DNA of 64,000 nucleotides from Candidatus Heimdallarchaeum endolithica (GCA_021513715.1 CP084167.1:1814571-1878570); one strand, 5' to 3'; shown: positions 16,997 to 25,950, counted from the stretch's first letter. Program-made: numbers and translations. Notes: generated from the sequence alone by a model not told the origin.

Positions 16997-18451
16997 ATGA
17001 GTGAAGAGGTCACTGAAGAAATCTACACAAATTTGAAAAATGTAACAAAAGAATTTTCATCTCTGATTCAAGATACACTTGGAACGCATTTAATTTTAAC
17101 AAATCCCACAATTGATGGATTGTGCGCATCTTCAATTTTATTTGAACTATTAACAAATAAGGAAAATGGAATACAAGTTTCGTTTAGAAAATCTTTACGA
17201 AATTTGCAGAAGATAAAAGAAAGAAAATATGATAATATTTGGCTTTTAAATTATAAAATAACAAAAGAACATATTGAAGAATTGAAGAAGAGCAACAAAA
17301 CTATATTTATTATAAATTATAAGATGGACAAAGAAGTTTTTGCAATGATTAACGGTAAAAAAGAAGATAGAATACATATTTTATCTTCAGTGTCTCTAAA
17401 AATGAATGAAAGATTCCTTTCTTCTTCAGGACTGTTATATTTTGTCGCAAAAGCGTATGAGAAAGATTATTATAGATATGGTGTTCAAGCTCTTTTAGGT
17501 GCGCTATCTGAAGGGCAGATAGAAATATCAAGCCAAGAATTTATTGGTTTCAATAGGTTTATTCTTAATGAATTAATAGATGCAAATGTTCTCTCTCTTG
17601 TTCATGGTACTAGGATAAGAGGTAGAGAAACAAAACCTATTCATTTAGCACTTATGCATTCTATTGACCCATATTTTCCTGGTTTAACAGGAAATGAAGG
17701 TGCTTGTACTTCATTTCTATCTAGAATTGGAATAACTATGAAAGATCAAAATAATGAATGGAGAAAAATTAGTGATCTTACTAAACAAGAGATGCAAACG
17801 CTAAATGATGCACTAATTTCACTAATTGTTAGTGAAGGAAAAAATACTGACGACATAAACAAACTTATTGGTCCCATTTATGTTTTGAAAAATGAGCAAA
17901 AAGAGAGCTATACTAAAAATTTAGATGAATTTTTGCTTTTAATCGAGGGCGCTGTTAACCTTGAACTTTATGGGCTTGTGTTTGCAGTATTATTAGGCAA
18001 TAGAACATTCCAATATAACCAAATCATATATGAAATTGATAATTATTATGGAGAATCTAGTCAAATTATTGGTGAAATAGAAAATAATCAAATCACTTTA
18101 GAGAACAAAAAATACTTTTTAGTAGTAGAAGGTTTATCTTCTCTAAACAACCATAATGTTTTGAAAAAACTTTGCCAAAGTGGAAAATTTGATCTTAATA
18201 AACCAATATTTTTCTTATTTAAAAAACGAAAATACAGCGAAATATTTGTTTATGAATCTCCTGTACAAAAAATCAAAGGATATCTAATTTACCCCATATT
18301 TGCAAGATTAAAAGACGAGAGAATCATTGAAGAGATTTCTGATAAAGATGAGTTTTTTGTTGTAAAAATACTAAACGAATCTTTAGATAAAACCTATACA
18401 GAAATTGAAAAAAAATTAGATTATCATTATCACGGAAAAAAGAAACAATAA
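16997..18451 (+). CDS. RecJ/Cdc45-like DHH-family protein, catalytic motifs lost
   Basis: 484 residues in the position where archaea usually encode the GINS-associated RecJ-like nuclease. The fold is recognisable but the metal-binding motifs are gone: the DADG loop appears as TNPTIDGLCASSIL, DHH as IINYKMDKE, and the GD motif as LLGALSEGQIE. A DHHA1-like C-terminal region follows (LYGLVFAVLLGNR). This is a predicted catalytically dead homologue, like eukaryotic Cdc45, and may serve the CMG-type replicative helicase with MCM and GINS. Position and motif loss are seen; helicase partnership is inferred. Confidence 0.7.
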   Translation: MSEEVTEEIYTNLKNVTKEFSSLIQDTLGTHLILTNPTIDGLCASSILFELLTNKENGIQVSFRKSLRNLQKIKERKYDNIWLLNYKITKEHIEELKKSNKTIFIINYKMDKEVFAMINGKKEDRIHILSSVSLKMNERFLSSSGLLYFVAKAYEKDYYRYGVQALLGALSEGQIEISSQEFIGFNRFILNELIDANVLSLVHGTRIRGRETKPIHLALMHSIDPYFPGLTGNEGACTSFLSRIGITMKDQNNEWRKISDLTKQEMQTLNDALISLIVSEGKNTDDINKLIGPIYVLKNEQKESYTKNLDEFLLLIEGAVNLELYGLVFAVLLGNRTFQYNQIIYEIDNYYGESSQIIGEIENNQITLENKKYFLVVEGLSSLNNHNVLKKLCQSGKFDLNKPIFFLFKKRKYSEIFVYESPVQKIKGYLIYPIFARLKDERIIEEISDKDEFFVVKILNESLDKTYTEIEKKLDYHYHGKKKQ

Positions 18452-18491
18452 AAGGGGATCAATTAGAGATTGACCTTTAATAGAAGGTAAT

Positions 18492-18764
18492 ATGAAAATG
18501 GAAAAAACAAGTAGAACAGAAACAAAAATCATTATAGTTTGTGAAGATTCTCAAACTGCAAAAATAATAAAAGATTGTTTGGAACCAGAAAACGAGTTAT
18601 TAGACAATAAAACTCAAATTATATCGACTGTAAAAGAAAACAATTTAGAAATAATTATTTATTCTACAACATCAATTTCATCTCTAAGAAATACTATAGA
18701 TGATATTTTTCATACTATAAGATTAGCAGAGAATGTTTTGCTAAAGACAGAACGAGAGACATAA
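18492..18764 (+). CDS. pcc1: KEOPS complex subunit Pcc1
   Basis: 90 residues, CTAG/Pcc1 fold: a central LEIIIYSTTSISSLRNTIDDIFHTIRLAENVL matches the Pcc1 strand-helix segment. Pcc1 dimerises and holds Kae1 in KEOPS, which makes t6A37 in tRNA. The location between rps15/recJ-like and rps3ae is the standard archaeal one and supports the call. Confidence 0.8.
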   Translation: MKMEKTSRTETKIIIVCEDSQTAKIIKDCLEPENELLDNKTQIISTVKENNLEIIIYSTTSISSLRNTIDDIFHTIRLAENVLLKTERET

Positions 18765-18772
18765 AAGATTTT

Positions 18773-18890
18773 TGACATTCTCGCATGCTAAAGAATGGGA
18801 GGTTCTTGATTCTACAGAGAGAAGCAAAGGACGTGCCACAGCCCCGTTAATGACTCCTGCAGGGAAACGTTCACCCTGTGCGAGACCTAT
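18773..18890 (+). mobile_element. Probable IS200/IS605-type terminus remnant
   Basis: The 350-bp gap between pcc1 and rps3ae has no gene. Its start, TTGACATTCTC ... CTAAAG ... GGGAGGTTCTTGATTC, looks like an eroded IS200/IS605 end, where a hairpin separates these conserved blocks. A GC-richer tail follows, with a CAGGG/CCCTG hairpin near 18859-18878. No tnpA or tnpB is present. It could instead be an unrelated structured RNA. Confidence 0.4.
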
Positions 18891-19115
18891 ATTTATTCAA
18901 CCAACAGCATCTCTATGAGTTGAATTTTTACATAATTTCTTCAAGACTCTACACAACCCAGAAAAACACCGATAGATGTTAGGACTGGATTAAGAGAATA
19001 AGAGACATACTTGTTTATAATTTGTAAGCATTCACAAGCTTTAAAATACCTTGCTCTGAATTGAAAATGTTCAGAAAATAGTGAGAAAAATCTGAAGTAA
19101 TAGGAAGGTACAGCG

Positions 19116-19751
19116 ATGTCATCAAGTAGTAGACGTAAAAGAGCACAAAGAAAAGTCGTTGATAAGTTTAAATTAAAATCATGGTATCAAGTACAAGCAG
19201 CGCCATATATCACCGATCAGGTTTTAGGAGAAACCATTGCAGATGATCCACAAAAACTATATGGCAGAGTCATCGAAATGGCTAAATTGGGGATACTAGA
19301 CGATATTATTGCAGATTTAAATTTAAAGGTTAGATTCAAAATTGTTAATGTTGAAGGTACAATCTGTAGAACAGAATTTGTTGGACATGAAATCTCTAAA
19401 GAACAAATTCGTTCTCACATCAGAAGAAACCGTAGTAGAATAGAAAGCATTCAAAATGTTACTACAAAAGACAAAGCTAAACTCAGAATTAGTACTATTA
19501 TTGTTACTCCGATGAGATGTGGTACAAGCACCCAAAAAATAATTAGAAAAGCAATTCAAGAATACATTGATAAAAAAGCTAAAGAAGAAAACTTTCAAAC
19601 ATTTGTTTTAAACATAGTAAATAGAAGCATAGCTTCAGAAGTTGAAACAATTGTAAATAAGATTTACCCAACCATTCTTGTAGAAATTAGAAAAAGTAAG
19701 GTATTAGCTTTTCCTGGTGGAAAAACATTAGATAAGATTATTTCTGCTTAG
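19116..19751 (+). CDS. rps3ae: Ribosomal protein S3Ae (eS1)
   Basis: 211 residues. KSWYQVQAAPYI near the N-terminus, DLNLKVRFKIVNVEG, SHIRRNRSRIESI and PGGKTLDKI fit eS1. Small-subunit platform protein found only in archaea and eukaryotes. Long 350-bp leader gap from pcc1. Confidence 0.97.
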   Translation: MSSSSRRKRAQRKVVDKFKLKSWYQVQAAPYITDQVLGETIADDPQKLYGRVIEMAKLGILDDIIADLNLKVRFKIVNVEGTICRTEFVGHEISKEQIRSHIRRNRSRIESIQNVTTKDKAKLRISTIIVTPMRCGTSTQKIIRKAIQEYIDKKAKEENFQTFVLNIVNRSIASEVETIVNKIYPTILVEIRKSKVLAFPGGKTLDKIISA

Positions 19752-19893
19752 TTTTCTATTTATTTTATTACTTTGTTTCTTTCTTTTTATCTTATTTTAT
19801 TAAACTAACTTTTCCAAATAAATCAGTAATGTCAACTTTTAAAAATAAACTTGTATCATCTGACAATAGTAAAGGAAAAGGTGAATACTAACT

Positions 19894-20289
19894 TTGTCCC
19901 AAGCACTAGAATTCAAATTAAATATTGGAGATAAAAAGGGTAAAGCTTATATTAAAATCGTCAAAGAAGAACAAGCTAATGCGTTAATTGGTTATAAAAT
20001 CGGACAAACAGTTCAGGGAAACATCATTGGATTGGAAGATTGGACTTTTACCATAACCGGAGGAAGTGATAGATCAGGGTTCCCCATGAGAAAAAGTGTA
20101 GATGGTCCAGGAAGAAAAAAACATCTTCTAAGTGGTGGTGTAGGATATCATCCTCCTCGTAAAGGAAGAAGAGCTCGAAAGAGTGTTCGAGGAAATACAA
20201 TTTCAGAAGCAATTTACCAAATTAACCTTAAAGTGGAAAAAGAAGGAAAGAGACCATTAGAGGAACTTATAGGAGAAGCTTCTTCTTAA
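19894..20289 (+). CDS. rps6e: Ribosomal protein S6e (eS6)
   Basis: 131 residues. FKLNIGDKKGKAY, GNIIGLEDWTFTITGGSDRSGFPMR and RKSVRGNTISEAIYQINLKV are the eS6 hallmarks. TTG 19894 is the start (MSQALEF), with GGTGAA about 11 nt upstream; no ATG is available before the first conserved strand. Confidence 0.96.
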   Translation: MSQALEFKLNIGDKKGKAYIKIVKEEQANALIGYKIGQTVQGNIIGLEDWTFTITGGSDRSGFPMRKSVDGPGRKKHLLSGGVGYHPPRKGRRARKSVRGNTISEAIYQINLKVEKEGKRPLEELIGEASS

Positions 20290-20372
20290 TTTTTGCTAAC
20301 CACCATTTTAATTAAATTAGAATTTTTTCGTTCTAAAAACACTTATATTTTTACAAAAATTAAAACTAAATA

Positions 20373-20855
20373 ATGAAAAAAAGAGATTCTTGGAATGAAT
20401 ATTTCTTAAAGATAGCTGATTTAGTCTCTACGAGATCTACTTCTCCTCATAGGAAAGTAGGTGCAGTGCTAGTTAAAGACACCAGGATTATTGCTACAGG
20501 CTATAATGGAACTCCAAGAGGATTTCCACACGAAATAGACACAGGTTGTCCTCGCGAAGAATTAAAACGTCAAGGAAAAATTAAATCAGGAGAAAGATAT
20601 GAACTTTGTTCAGAAGTTCATGCAGAAATAAATGCGATTATACAATGTGCTTTATATGGGGTTTCATGTGAAAATGCAACCTTATATTGCTCAACTGTAC
20701 CATGCAAACTTTGTGCTCGTGCATTAGTCAATGCAAAGATAAAAGAAGTTTTTGTTTTAGAGGATAATATGGGAGTCGACGGTAGGGATATACTAGAAAA
20801 AGCTAATATTCCAGTATATGTTCTGGAAAAAGAAAAGTTTAAACGACTTGTTTAA
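20373..20855 (+). CDS. dCMP (deoxycytidylate) deaminase family
   Basis: 160 residues. Zinc deaminase motifs HAEINAI (His, Glu) and STVPCKLCA (PCxxC) with substrate loop GYNGTPRGFPH and GCPREELKRQGKIKSGE as in ComEB/dCMP deaminases. Converts dCMP to dUMP to feed dTMP synthesis. It overlaps the 3' end of rnp2 by 4 bp, convergently. Confidence 0.9.
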   Translation: MKKRDSWNEYFLKIADLVSTRSTSPHRKVGAVLVKDTRIIATGYNGTPRGFPHEIDTGCPREELKRQGKIKSGERYELCSEVHAEINAIIQCALYGVSCENATLYCSTVPCKLCARALVNAKIKEVFVLEDNMGVDGRDILEKANIPVYVLEKEKFKRLV

Positions 20856-21190
20856 ACAATCCTAAACATTTGTTCAATAACGCTTTTTGCTTTTTTTATT
20901 GTTCCTGAAATATAAATAGGAAACATTATTACTGGAATAGAATTGATTTCACTTATCAAAGACATAGTTATAAGAGTGTTTTTTAGTGATTTTTGAGTGC
21001 AACGCAATAATCCTTTTCCATCTTTATATTCTTCAAAAAAAAGTCCTGCTTCAGTTGTTTTGGTAATTCCAAACAAAAACTGGTATTTTTGCCAGAAAAT
21101 TCTTTTAATGTCTGACAATTTCAGTACTTCTTTTGAAACAGTCTTGTAAACAATATATCTGTCACGTATATTATCAATCACTTTTCTCAC
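20852..21190 (-). CDS. rnp2: RNase P protein component 2 (Pop5)
   Basis: 112 residues. RDRYIVYKTVS near the start, then an RNP-like fold with GLLRCTQKSLKNTLITMSLI, matches archaeal Rnp2/Pop5. Binds RNase P RNA with Rnp3. GTG start 21190 overlaps the end of rnp3; GTG 21181 (MIDNIRDRY), 4 nt after GGTGAG, is an equally possible start. Confidence 0.88.
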   Translation of the reverse strand: MRKVIDNIRDRYIVYKTVSKEVLKLSDIKRIFWQKYQFLFGITKTTEAGLFFEEYKDGKGLLRCTQKSLKNTLITMSLISEINSIPVIMFPIYISGTIKKAKSVIEQMFRIV

Positions 21191-22022
21191 CTACAATTTC
21201 AACTCCATTAAAAACATATTTTTCACTTTGTTTAGTTAAGTTTGAAACAAGAATTGTTAGTTGCTCATTAAAAACTGCGTTTCTTGATTTATTAAAAGGT
21301 ATTCCAATTAATTCTCCAAGATAGCGCAATTGTTGTGATGTTCTTAGATGATAAGGGGTCGTTGGTCTAACAGTAAGAATAAACTTGTTTCTCTTGACTA
21401 TTAAATTTGTTATCTTTTTTACCGAACGTATAGTTGAGCTTAAGTTTCTTGCATCGCCGGACAAAAATAAAGAATCTAAACACAATTCTAAGGTCATGTT
21501 ATGCTGTTTTGCTAGTGATATCAATCCCTCATCAACAGCTTCTTTGTTAGAAATACCGATTGTTAAATAGTCGACTCTACGATCGTGAGTTGCCCACTTT
21601 GCTACCTCTAAATTATCGCTAACAACACTAATAACATCAAATCTTTTTCTATATTTAGCTAGGTCATCCTTTAAGTTAGCTATCGTTTCTCCTCTCAAAG
21701 TTTTTCTTGAGAATAGGAAAGTAGTCTTTGAGGAGTTTTTTATTGCTTTAATTGCAGATCTTATTTTATCATCAATCGTGTCACATTCTTTAATTTGTGG
21801 AAATAATGATGAGATAGATCTTATTTCGTCATGTGACGTTTTCATTTTATCTTGGATAAAATATTCTATCTTTTTTTTCTCATAATTCTCTATACCCAAA
21901 AGCTTAATGCATAGTTTTTTCGAAATTTCAATAAAGTTCAATAAATCATCATTATCTTTTACTTCAATAAAATTTTCACATGATAGAACAGAGAATTTAT
22001 TTTTTTTCTCCTCAATCGACAT
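21174..22022 (-). CDS. rnp3: RNase P protein component 3 (Rpp30)
   Basis: 282 residues, somewhat longer than typical archaeal Rpp30 because of an N-terminal extension of about 70 residues. TIM-barrel landmarks: VDYLTIGI, MTLELCLDSLF and KRNKFILTVRPT. Forms the Pop5-Rpp30 heterotetramer that activates the catalytic domain of RNase P RNA. Translationally coupled with rnp2. Confidence 0.88.
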   Translation of the reverse strand: MSIEEKKNKFSVLSCENFIEVKDNDDLLNFIEISKKLCIKLLGIENYEKKKIEYFIQDKMKTSHDEIRSISSLFPQIKECDTIDDKIRSAIKAIKNSSKTTFLFSRKTLRGETIANLKDDLAKYRKRFDVISVVSDNLEVAKWATHDRRVDYLTIGISNKEAVDEGLISLAKQHNMTLELCLDSLFLSGDARNLSSTIRSVKKITNLIVKRNKFILTVRPTTPYHLRTSQQLRYLGELIGIPFNKSRNAVFNEQLTILVSNLTKQSEKYVFNGVEIVGEKSD

Positions 22023-22181
22023 TTTTTACTAACCATATAATCAAAAACTTCAGAATTCAAAAACGTTTTTTTAGACCATAGTTCAAAAAAATGACCAAGC
22101 CAAATATCTAACCAATTAATTTATAAGTAGTATATTGATTTCCATCAAGAAGTAACCTCAATTAAGAATGGTGATATAAAC

Positions 22182-22646
22182 ATGAGTATTTATCAAACAA
22201 TTTGGAAAGATAAGAAAAATCGTACTGCACTAGTATCTTCTATTATAGCTATTGCCATGCTTATTTTAGTCATTTTCCTAGCATCTTTAAAACAAGATTT
22301 TGTTCCTAATTGGTTAAAATGGATGTATACACCTGGAGAATATAATGTTGGTTTAACAATTATTACTTTTATTTGCTTGGCAATTCTCTATCTATTCACA
22401 TTAATCGCCATTGCAACAATAAATGAAATAAGAGCAAACCTACCAGGTTGGGGAAGCATCATTTTAAGTGCGATTATTACATTTCTCATTGGTATTATGG
22501 CTACATTCATAAAACCAGAAGAAGCAGAAAAATACTGGAATTATACAGCAGGAATGAGATGGACAATTTTTGGATCTTTATTCGCATTTGTAATTTTAAG
22601 TATAGTTTACTTGTTTTTCACAGAAACACCAGAAGAAGCAAACTAA
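22182..22646 (+). CDS. Four-TM membrane protein of unknown function
   Basis: 154 residues with four hydrophobic helices (about 16-38, 56-80, 89-109 and 126-147) and short charged loops. No conserved motif recognised. Single gene with its own upstream region; TATA-like TTTATAAG lies near 22120. Confidence 0.6.
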   Translation: MSIYQTIWKDKKNRTALVSSIIAIAMLILVIFLASLKQDFVPNWLKWMYTPGEYNVGLTIITFICLAILYLFTLIAIATINEIRANLPGWGSIILSAIITFLIGIMATFIKPEEAEKYWNYTAGMRWTIFGSLFAFVILSIVYLFFTETPEEAN

Positions 22647-22755
22647 TATGTTTCTTATTTTTTTATTCACTCAATTCTAGACAACAATAAATAATGTTAT
22701 TTTTTTGAAATTATTATTTAGTAAAAAAATACACATTAAATGTTTTTAGTAGATA

Positions 22756-23172
22756 TTATGCGTTTACTTCACTTAATACTATTTCTTTTATTTCTGGAAT
22801 CTCTTTTAATATGAGTTTAATTTCTTCAGATGTTTTACTTAAGTCTTTTTTCTGGAAAAACCCTTCCCAAAGACACTTATTTTCCATAAGGCATAGACCT
22901 GTACTATAAATAACCTTACTTGCAAATTCTGAAATTTTGGTCATGACTTTTGCGACAATTTCTGGTGTAAGTGGATATATTGAAATAGATAGTCTTAATA
23001 TTGAACTAGTTACAGGAAAAAAATATAATGCTCTTGCATTTTTTGCATAAATACTTAGAATAGGCCCATCTTTAGTCATCGTAGACAATTCTTCTTTTAC
23101 ATCCTCTGAAATTTCAACATCCATTGCATTCTCGTAAACTTTTGAATATGTCAACATAGATGTTTTGTTCAT
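22756..23172 (-). CDS. Hypothetical protein with possible ACT-like fold
   Basis: 138 residues from ATG 23172 (MNKTSMLTY). The segment ILRLSISIYPLTPEIVAKVM followed by ISEFASKVIYSTGLCLM has a strand-helix-strand pattern like ACT-type regulatory domains, and a helix ending EIKEIVLSEV follows. No catalytic motif. The call is weak and the name is unknown. Confidence 0.5.
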   Translation of the reverse strand: MNKTSMLTYSKVYENAMDVEISEDVKEELSTMTKDGPILSIYAKNARALYFFPVTSSILRLSISIYPLTPEIVAKVMTKISEFASKVIYSTGLCLMENKCLWEGFFQKKDLSKTSEEIKLILKEIPEIKEIVLSEVNA

Positions 23173-23268
23173 AGAAATCACTTTTTAGGTATTCAAACTA
23201 ACATAACATTAACTAGTTATTAACTTTAATGCTGTTAAAAACTATTAATTTCCATATATTAGTTTTTC

Positions 23269-23283
23269 TTTTTTTTTTTAATG
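23269..23283 (+). repeat. Target-site duplication, left copy (IS481)
   Basis: T11 followed by AATG, identical to 24295-24309 on the other side of the insertion sequence. A 15-bp duplication is within the range seen for IS481-family elements. Confidence 0.85.
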
Positions 23284-24294
23284 TGTTTACTCTACCCACG
23301 TTGGTAACAAATAAATAGAAAGTGGGTTACGAGGGTAAGTGACTAAACATGAATAAACCCAAACGTAACCTAGAGAGACTAAGAAAGATTGTGGTTAAAA
23401 AAGCTTTGGAAGGAGAGAAGATAAAAGAGGTAGCTCACGACTATATGGTGAGTAGAAAGTTTGTTTACAAGTGGTTGAAAAGGTTTGAGGAGAACCCTGA
23501 AGGAGAATGGTGGAAGGATAGATCTTCTAGACCTAAAACTATACACAGGAAAGTAGATGAGGAGTTAAGAGAGAGGATAAGGGAGTTAAGAGTAAAGTAA
23601 GGAATGAACGTGGAGAAGATAGTTTATTTGCTAAAGAGAGAAGGAAGAGCATTATCACGAAACACAGTAGTTAAAGTAATAGGAGAGTTAGGTCTTCCTC
23701 TGTGGAGTAATAGAAAAAAGAGAAACATTACTCGATACAAGAGTTTTGAACGCTCTAGCCCTAACGAACTCTGGCAGATAGATGTGAAAGGACCATTCTG
23801 GGTAGAAGAACAAGGACAACACCTTTATCTCATAACTCTGATAGACGACCACTCACGATTCTGTCTGGGAGCTAAACTCCACCCTTTTGCACCAAAAAAA
23901 GAGCAGATAATAAGTTTGTTAGAAGAAGCAATAGAAAAATATGGACACCCCGAGTCTATCCTCACAGACAACGGAGCACTGTTTTCCTCCGTTAGAGGAG
24001 GAACAAGTACCTTCTCCCGTTGGTGTCAAACAGAAGGAATAAAGCACATAAGATCTAGGGTTTTTCACCCCGAAACATGTGGAAAAGTAGAAAGACTACA
24101 TGGAACCATCATCCGTGAGATGAGAAGACTAGGACTAACCTACTGTAACTCCGACCTCTCCTTCTACCGCTCATACTACAATTTTAGCCGCCCTCACCAG
24201 TCTCTTAACCTCCTTACCCCTGGAGAAAAATTTATGAATCACCCCTATGTTTCTCTAGTGCCCAAAAGTGTAACCCAGGTCTATTGAGTGAACA
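23284..24294 (+). mobile_element. IS481-family insertion sequence (1011 bp)
   Basis: Bounded by imperfect terminal repeats: left TGTTTACTC at 23284 and right GAGTGAACA ending 24294, with further partial match inward. Perfect 15-bp direct repeats flank it. It inserted in the poly-T stretch between the 138-residue hypothetical gene and the amidohydrolase pseudogene. Intact flanks and duplication imply recent insertion. Confidence 0.88.
23349..24287 (+). pseudogene. IS481 DDE transposase interrupted by in-frame TAA
   Basis: Residues 1-83 carry a helix-turn-helix (VAHDYMVSRKFVYKWLKRF). A TAA at 23598-23600 then stops the frame, and the same frame continues with GMNVEKIVYLLKREG and the rve integrase core: WQIDVKG (D), ILTDNGALF (D) and GKVERLHGTI (E). 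Family proteins read straight through this region, so a single nonsense mutation is the simplest explanation. Restart at ATG 23604 could still make the catalytic domain, without the DNA-binding domain. No slippery sequence is seen. Confidence 0.85.
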
Positions 24295-24309
24295 TTTTTT
24301 TTTTTAATG
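24295..24309 (+). repeat. Target-site duplication, right copy (IS481)
   Basis: T11AATG, identical to 23269-23283. It joins the IS to the spacer upstream of the amidohydrolase pseudogene. Confidence 0.85.
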
Positions 24310-24373
24310 AAAAATTCTTTTCAAATCTTGTATAAGCACTCAATTGTTTAAAAATAATTTTGAAAGAAGTATT

Positions 24374-25625
24374 ATGGTTAAAATGAATTTCGCAATAATT
24401 AATGGAGTTATATATACAGTTAATAAAGAAAATGAAGTTATTAAAAATGGTACGATTCTTGTAAAAGATGGTAAAATAGAAAAAATATCACCAGAAACAA
24501 TAAAAGCAGAAGGGTACGAAATAATTGATGCTGCAGGAGGACATATTTTTCCAGGTTTCATTGATTCACACACTCACCAAGGACTTTTTGATGGTTCTGT
24601 AGGTTGGCCTGGTTTCGATGGGAATGAAATGACTGATCCTTCTACACCTTATGTAAGAGCTATTGATGCTATTAATCCTGAGGACTCAGCATTGATTGAA
24701 GCTAGGATAGGAGGAGTTACTACTATTCAAACATGATCAGGATCAGGAAATGTTATAGGAGGAACAGATACTATAATTAAAACTTGGTCAGAGAGCAAAA
24801 TAATTGACGACATGATTGTAAAAGAACCATCATGGTAAGTTTATTTTGGGCATAGAAATTCTTAAAGGGATGATCGGACCAAATTACAAGGTCAGCATCT
24901 TTTCCTTCTTCTAAACTGCCTATTCTATCACTAACACCTATCATTTCTGCAGCATTAATTTTAACAGCTTTTAGTGCTTCGTCAACTGGTAATCCTTCTT
25001 TTATGGCCATACAAGGTAAAATAGGAAAATAACACAATCTCGTAAATGAATCACTTTGTATTGAAATTTTCACCCCAACTTTCCAAAGTATAACTGGAGT
25101 TTTAAAAGTTATATTTTTAAGTTCCACTTTTTCGAAACCCACTAAAGATGGTCCGACAGAAGCTGACACTCCTTTTTTCGCAATATATTCTGCTATTTTA
25201 TGTCCTTCAGTAGCGTGAATTAAAACAAGGTTAATGTCAAACTGTGAGGTAATTAGATAATTACCGATCAATAGTTGCGTGAATTAAAACAAGGTTAATG
25301 TCAAACTCTTCAGCTAACCTAATTGCTGTGACAATATCGTTTGCTTGATGACAATGCATATTTAGAGGAATCTCTCTGCGTAACACTTTCACAAGTATTT
25401 CTTTACCTATATCTCGTTCTGGTTCTGAAGGTATTTTCTCTTTTTCTCCCTTCTCAAAAGCAAGTTTTTTCTTTGCTTCATATTCTTCCCATTTTTTAGC
25501 ATAATTTCGTGCTTCTACAAAAGTTTTTCTAAAAACTGCAGCATTTCCCATTCTTGTAGAGGGAAGTTTCTTATCTGTTCCATAAACTCTTTTTGGATTT
25601 TCACTTAAAGCTGACTTTAAACATG
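24374..25625. pseudogene. Amidohydrolase pseudogene split by inversion
   Basis: The N-terminal part is on the plus strand (24374-24837): FAIINGVIYTVNKENEV, the metal motif DSHTHQG, and GVTTIQT. A TGA at 24734-24736 then interrupts the frame, which continues SGSGNVIGG. The rest is on the minus strand (about 25625 down to 24838): NPKRVYGTDKK, STRMGNAAVF, the metal ligand NMHCHQAND, VLIHATEGHK, QSDSF and DADLVIWSDHPF. The C-terminal part was thus inverted, and it carries a 64-bp duplication that breaks its frame. The parent enzyme is of the imidazolonepropionase-like amidohydrolase class. At least three lesions make function implausible. Confidence 0.85.
25213..25307. repeat. 31-bp direct repeat with 33-bp insert
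   Basis: The same 31 bp, beginning GCGTGAATTAAAACAAGG, occurs at 25213-25243 and 25277-25307. The insert contains the palindromic arms GGTAATT (25248-25254) and AATTACC (25259-25265). It duplicates the FDINLVLIHAT codons of the amidohydrolase and shifts the frame. Confidence 0.8.
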
Positions 25626-25779
25626 AGATACTTTTTTACGTAAAAACTAAATTTTTAGTTTGTGGAGTTATTAGACCAATAACAACCTGAAACACATTTG
25701 CTTAAATAAAACATACAAAATATTGGGGAGTGTAACAACTTTTCAGCTATCTTTATATATTTAATTCTCATTTATGTAG

Positions 25780-25950
25780 TGTCTTGAGCTAGATGCTTAA
25801 AGACGTAGGTTTCATTCCTACGACACCCGGTCTTCCCTTTGGGAGTTATGAGTGCCCGGGGTAAGGAGATGAACCCCTTAGAGAACTTAATTAAGACTGT
25901 GTCTTTCATGTTCTCTTAAGCCAGTCTTCACAACTTTCGCTAAGTTTGTT
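25780..25950 (+). ncRNA. Structured ncRNA candidate with pseudoknot
   Basis: TATA box TTTATATAT (25753-25761) stands about 25 bp before a densely paired region with no ORF. Stems: GTCTTGAGC/GCTTAAAGAC (25782-25805), CGTAGG/CCTACG (25805-25823), CCCGG/CCGGG (25827-25861) enclosing TCCC/GGGA, GGGG/CCCC (25859-25878), and ACAACTT/AAGTTTGT (25931-25950). AGAGAAC (25881-25887) pairs with GTTCTCT (25911-25917) while AAGACTG (25894-25900) pairs with CAGTCTT (25923-25929), which interleave as an H-type pseudoknot. I could not match it to tRNA, SRP, 5S or RNase P RNA motifs. Confidence 0.55.

Noticed and set aside
18765..19115. RNase P or SRP RNA
   Set aside because: No conserved core motifs of either RNA; IS-end resemblance is the better, though weak, explanation.
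23598..23603. Programmed frameshift between two IS ORFs as in IS3
   Set aside because: Both parts are in the same frame, split by a plain TAA with no slippery site.
24734..24736. TGA as selenocysteine or pyrrolysine-like recoding in the amidohydrolase
   Set aside because: The gene is also inverted and frameshifted, so the stop is more simply a pseudogene lesion.
25780..25850. tRNA gene (GTAGG-TTTCATT-CCTAC looked like a T arm)
   Set aside because: The loop lacks TTCRA, and no acceptor, D or anticodon arms fit around it.
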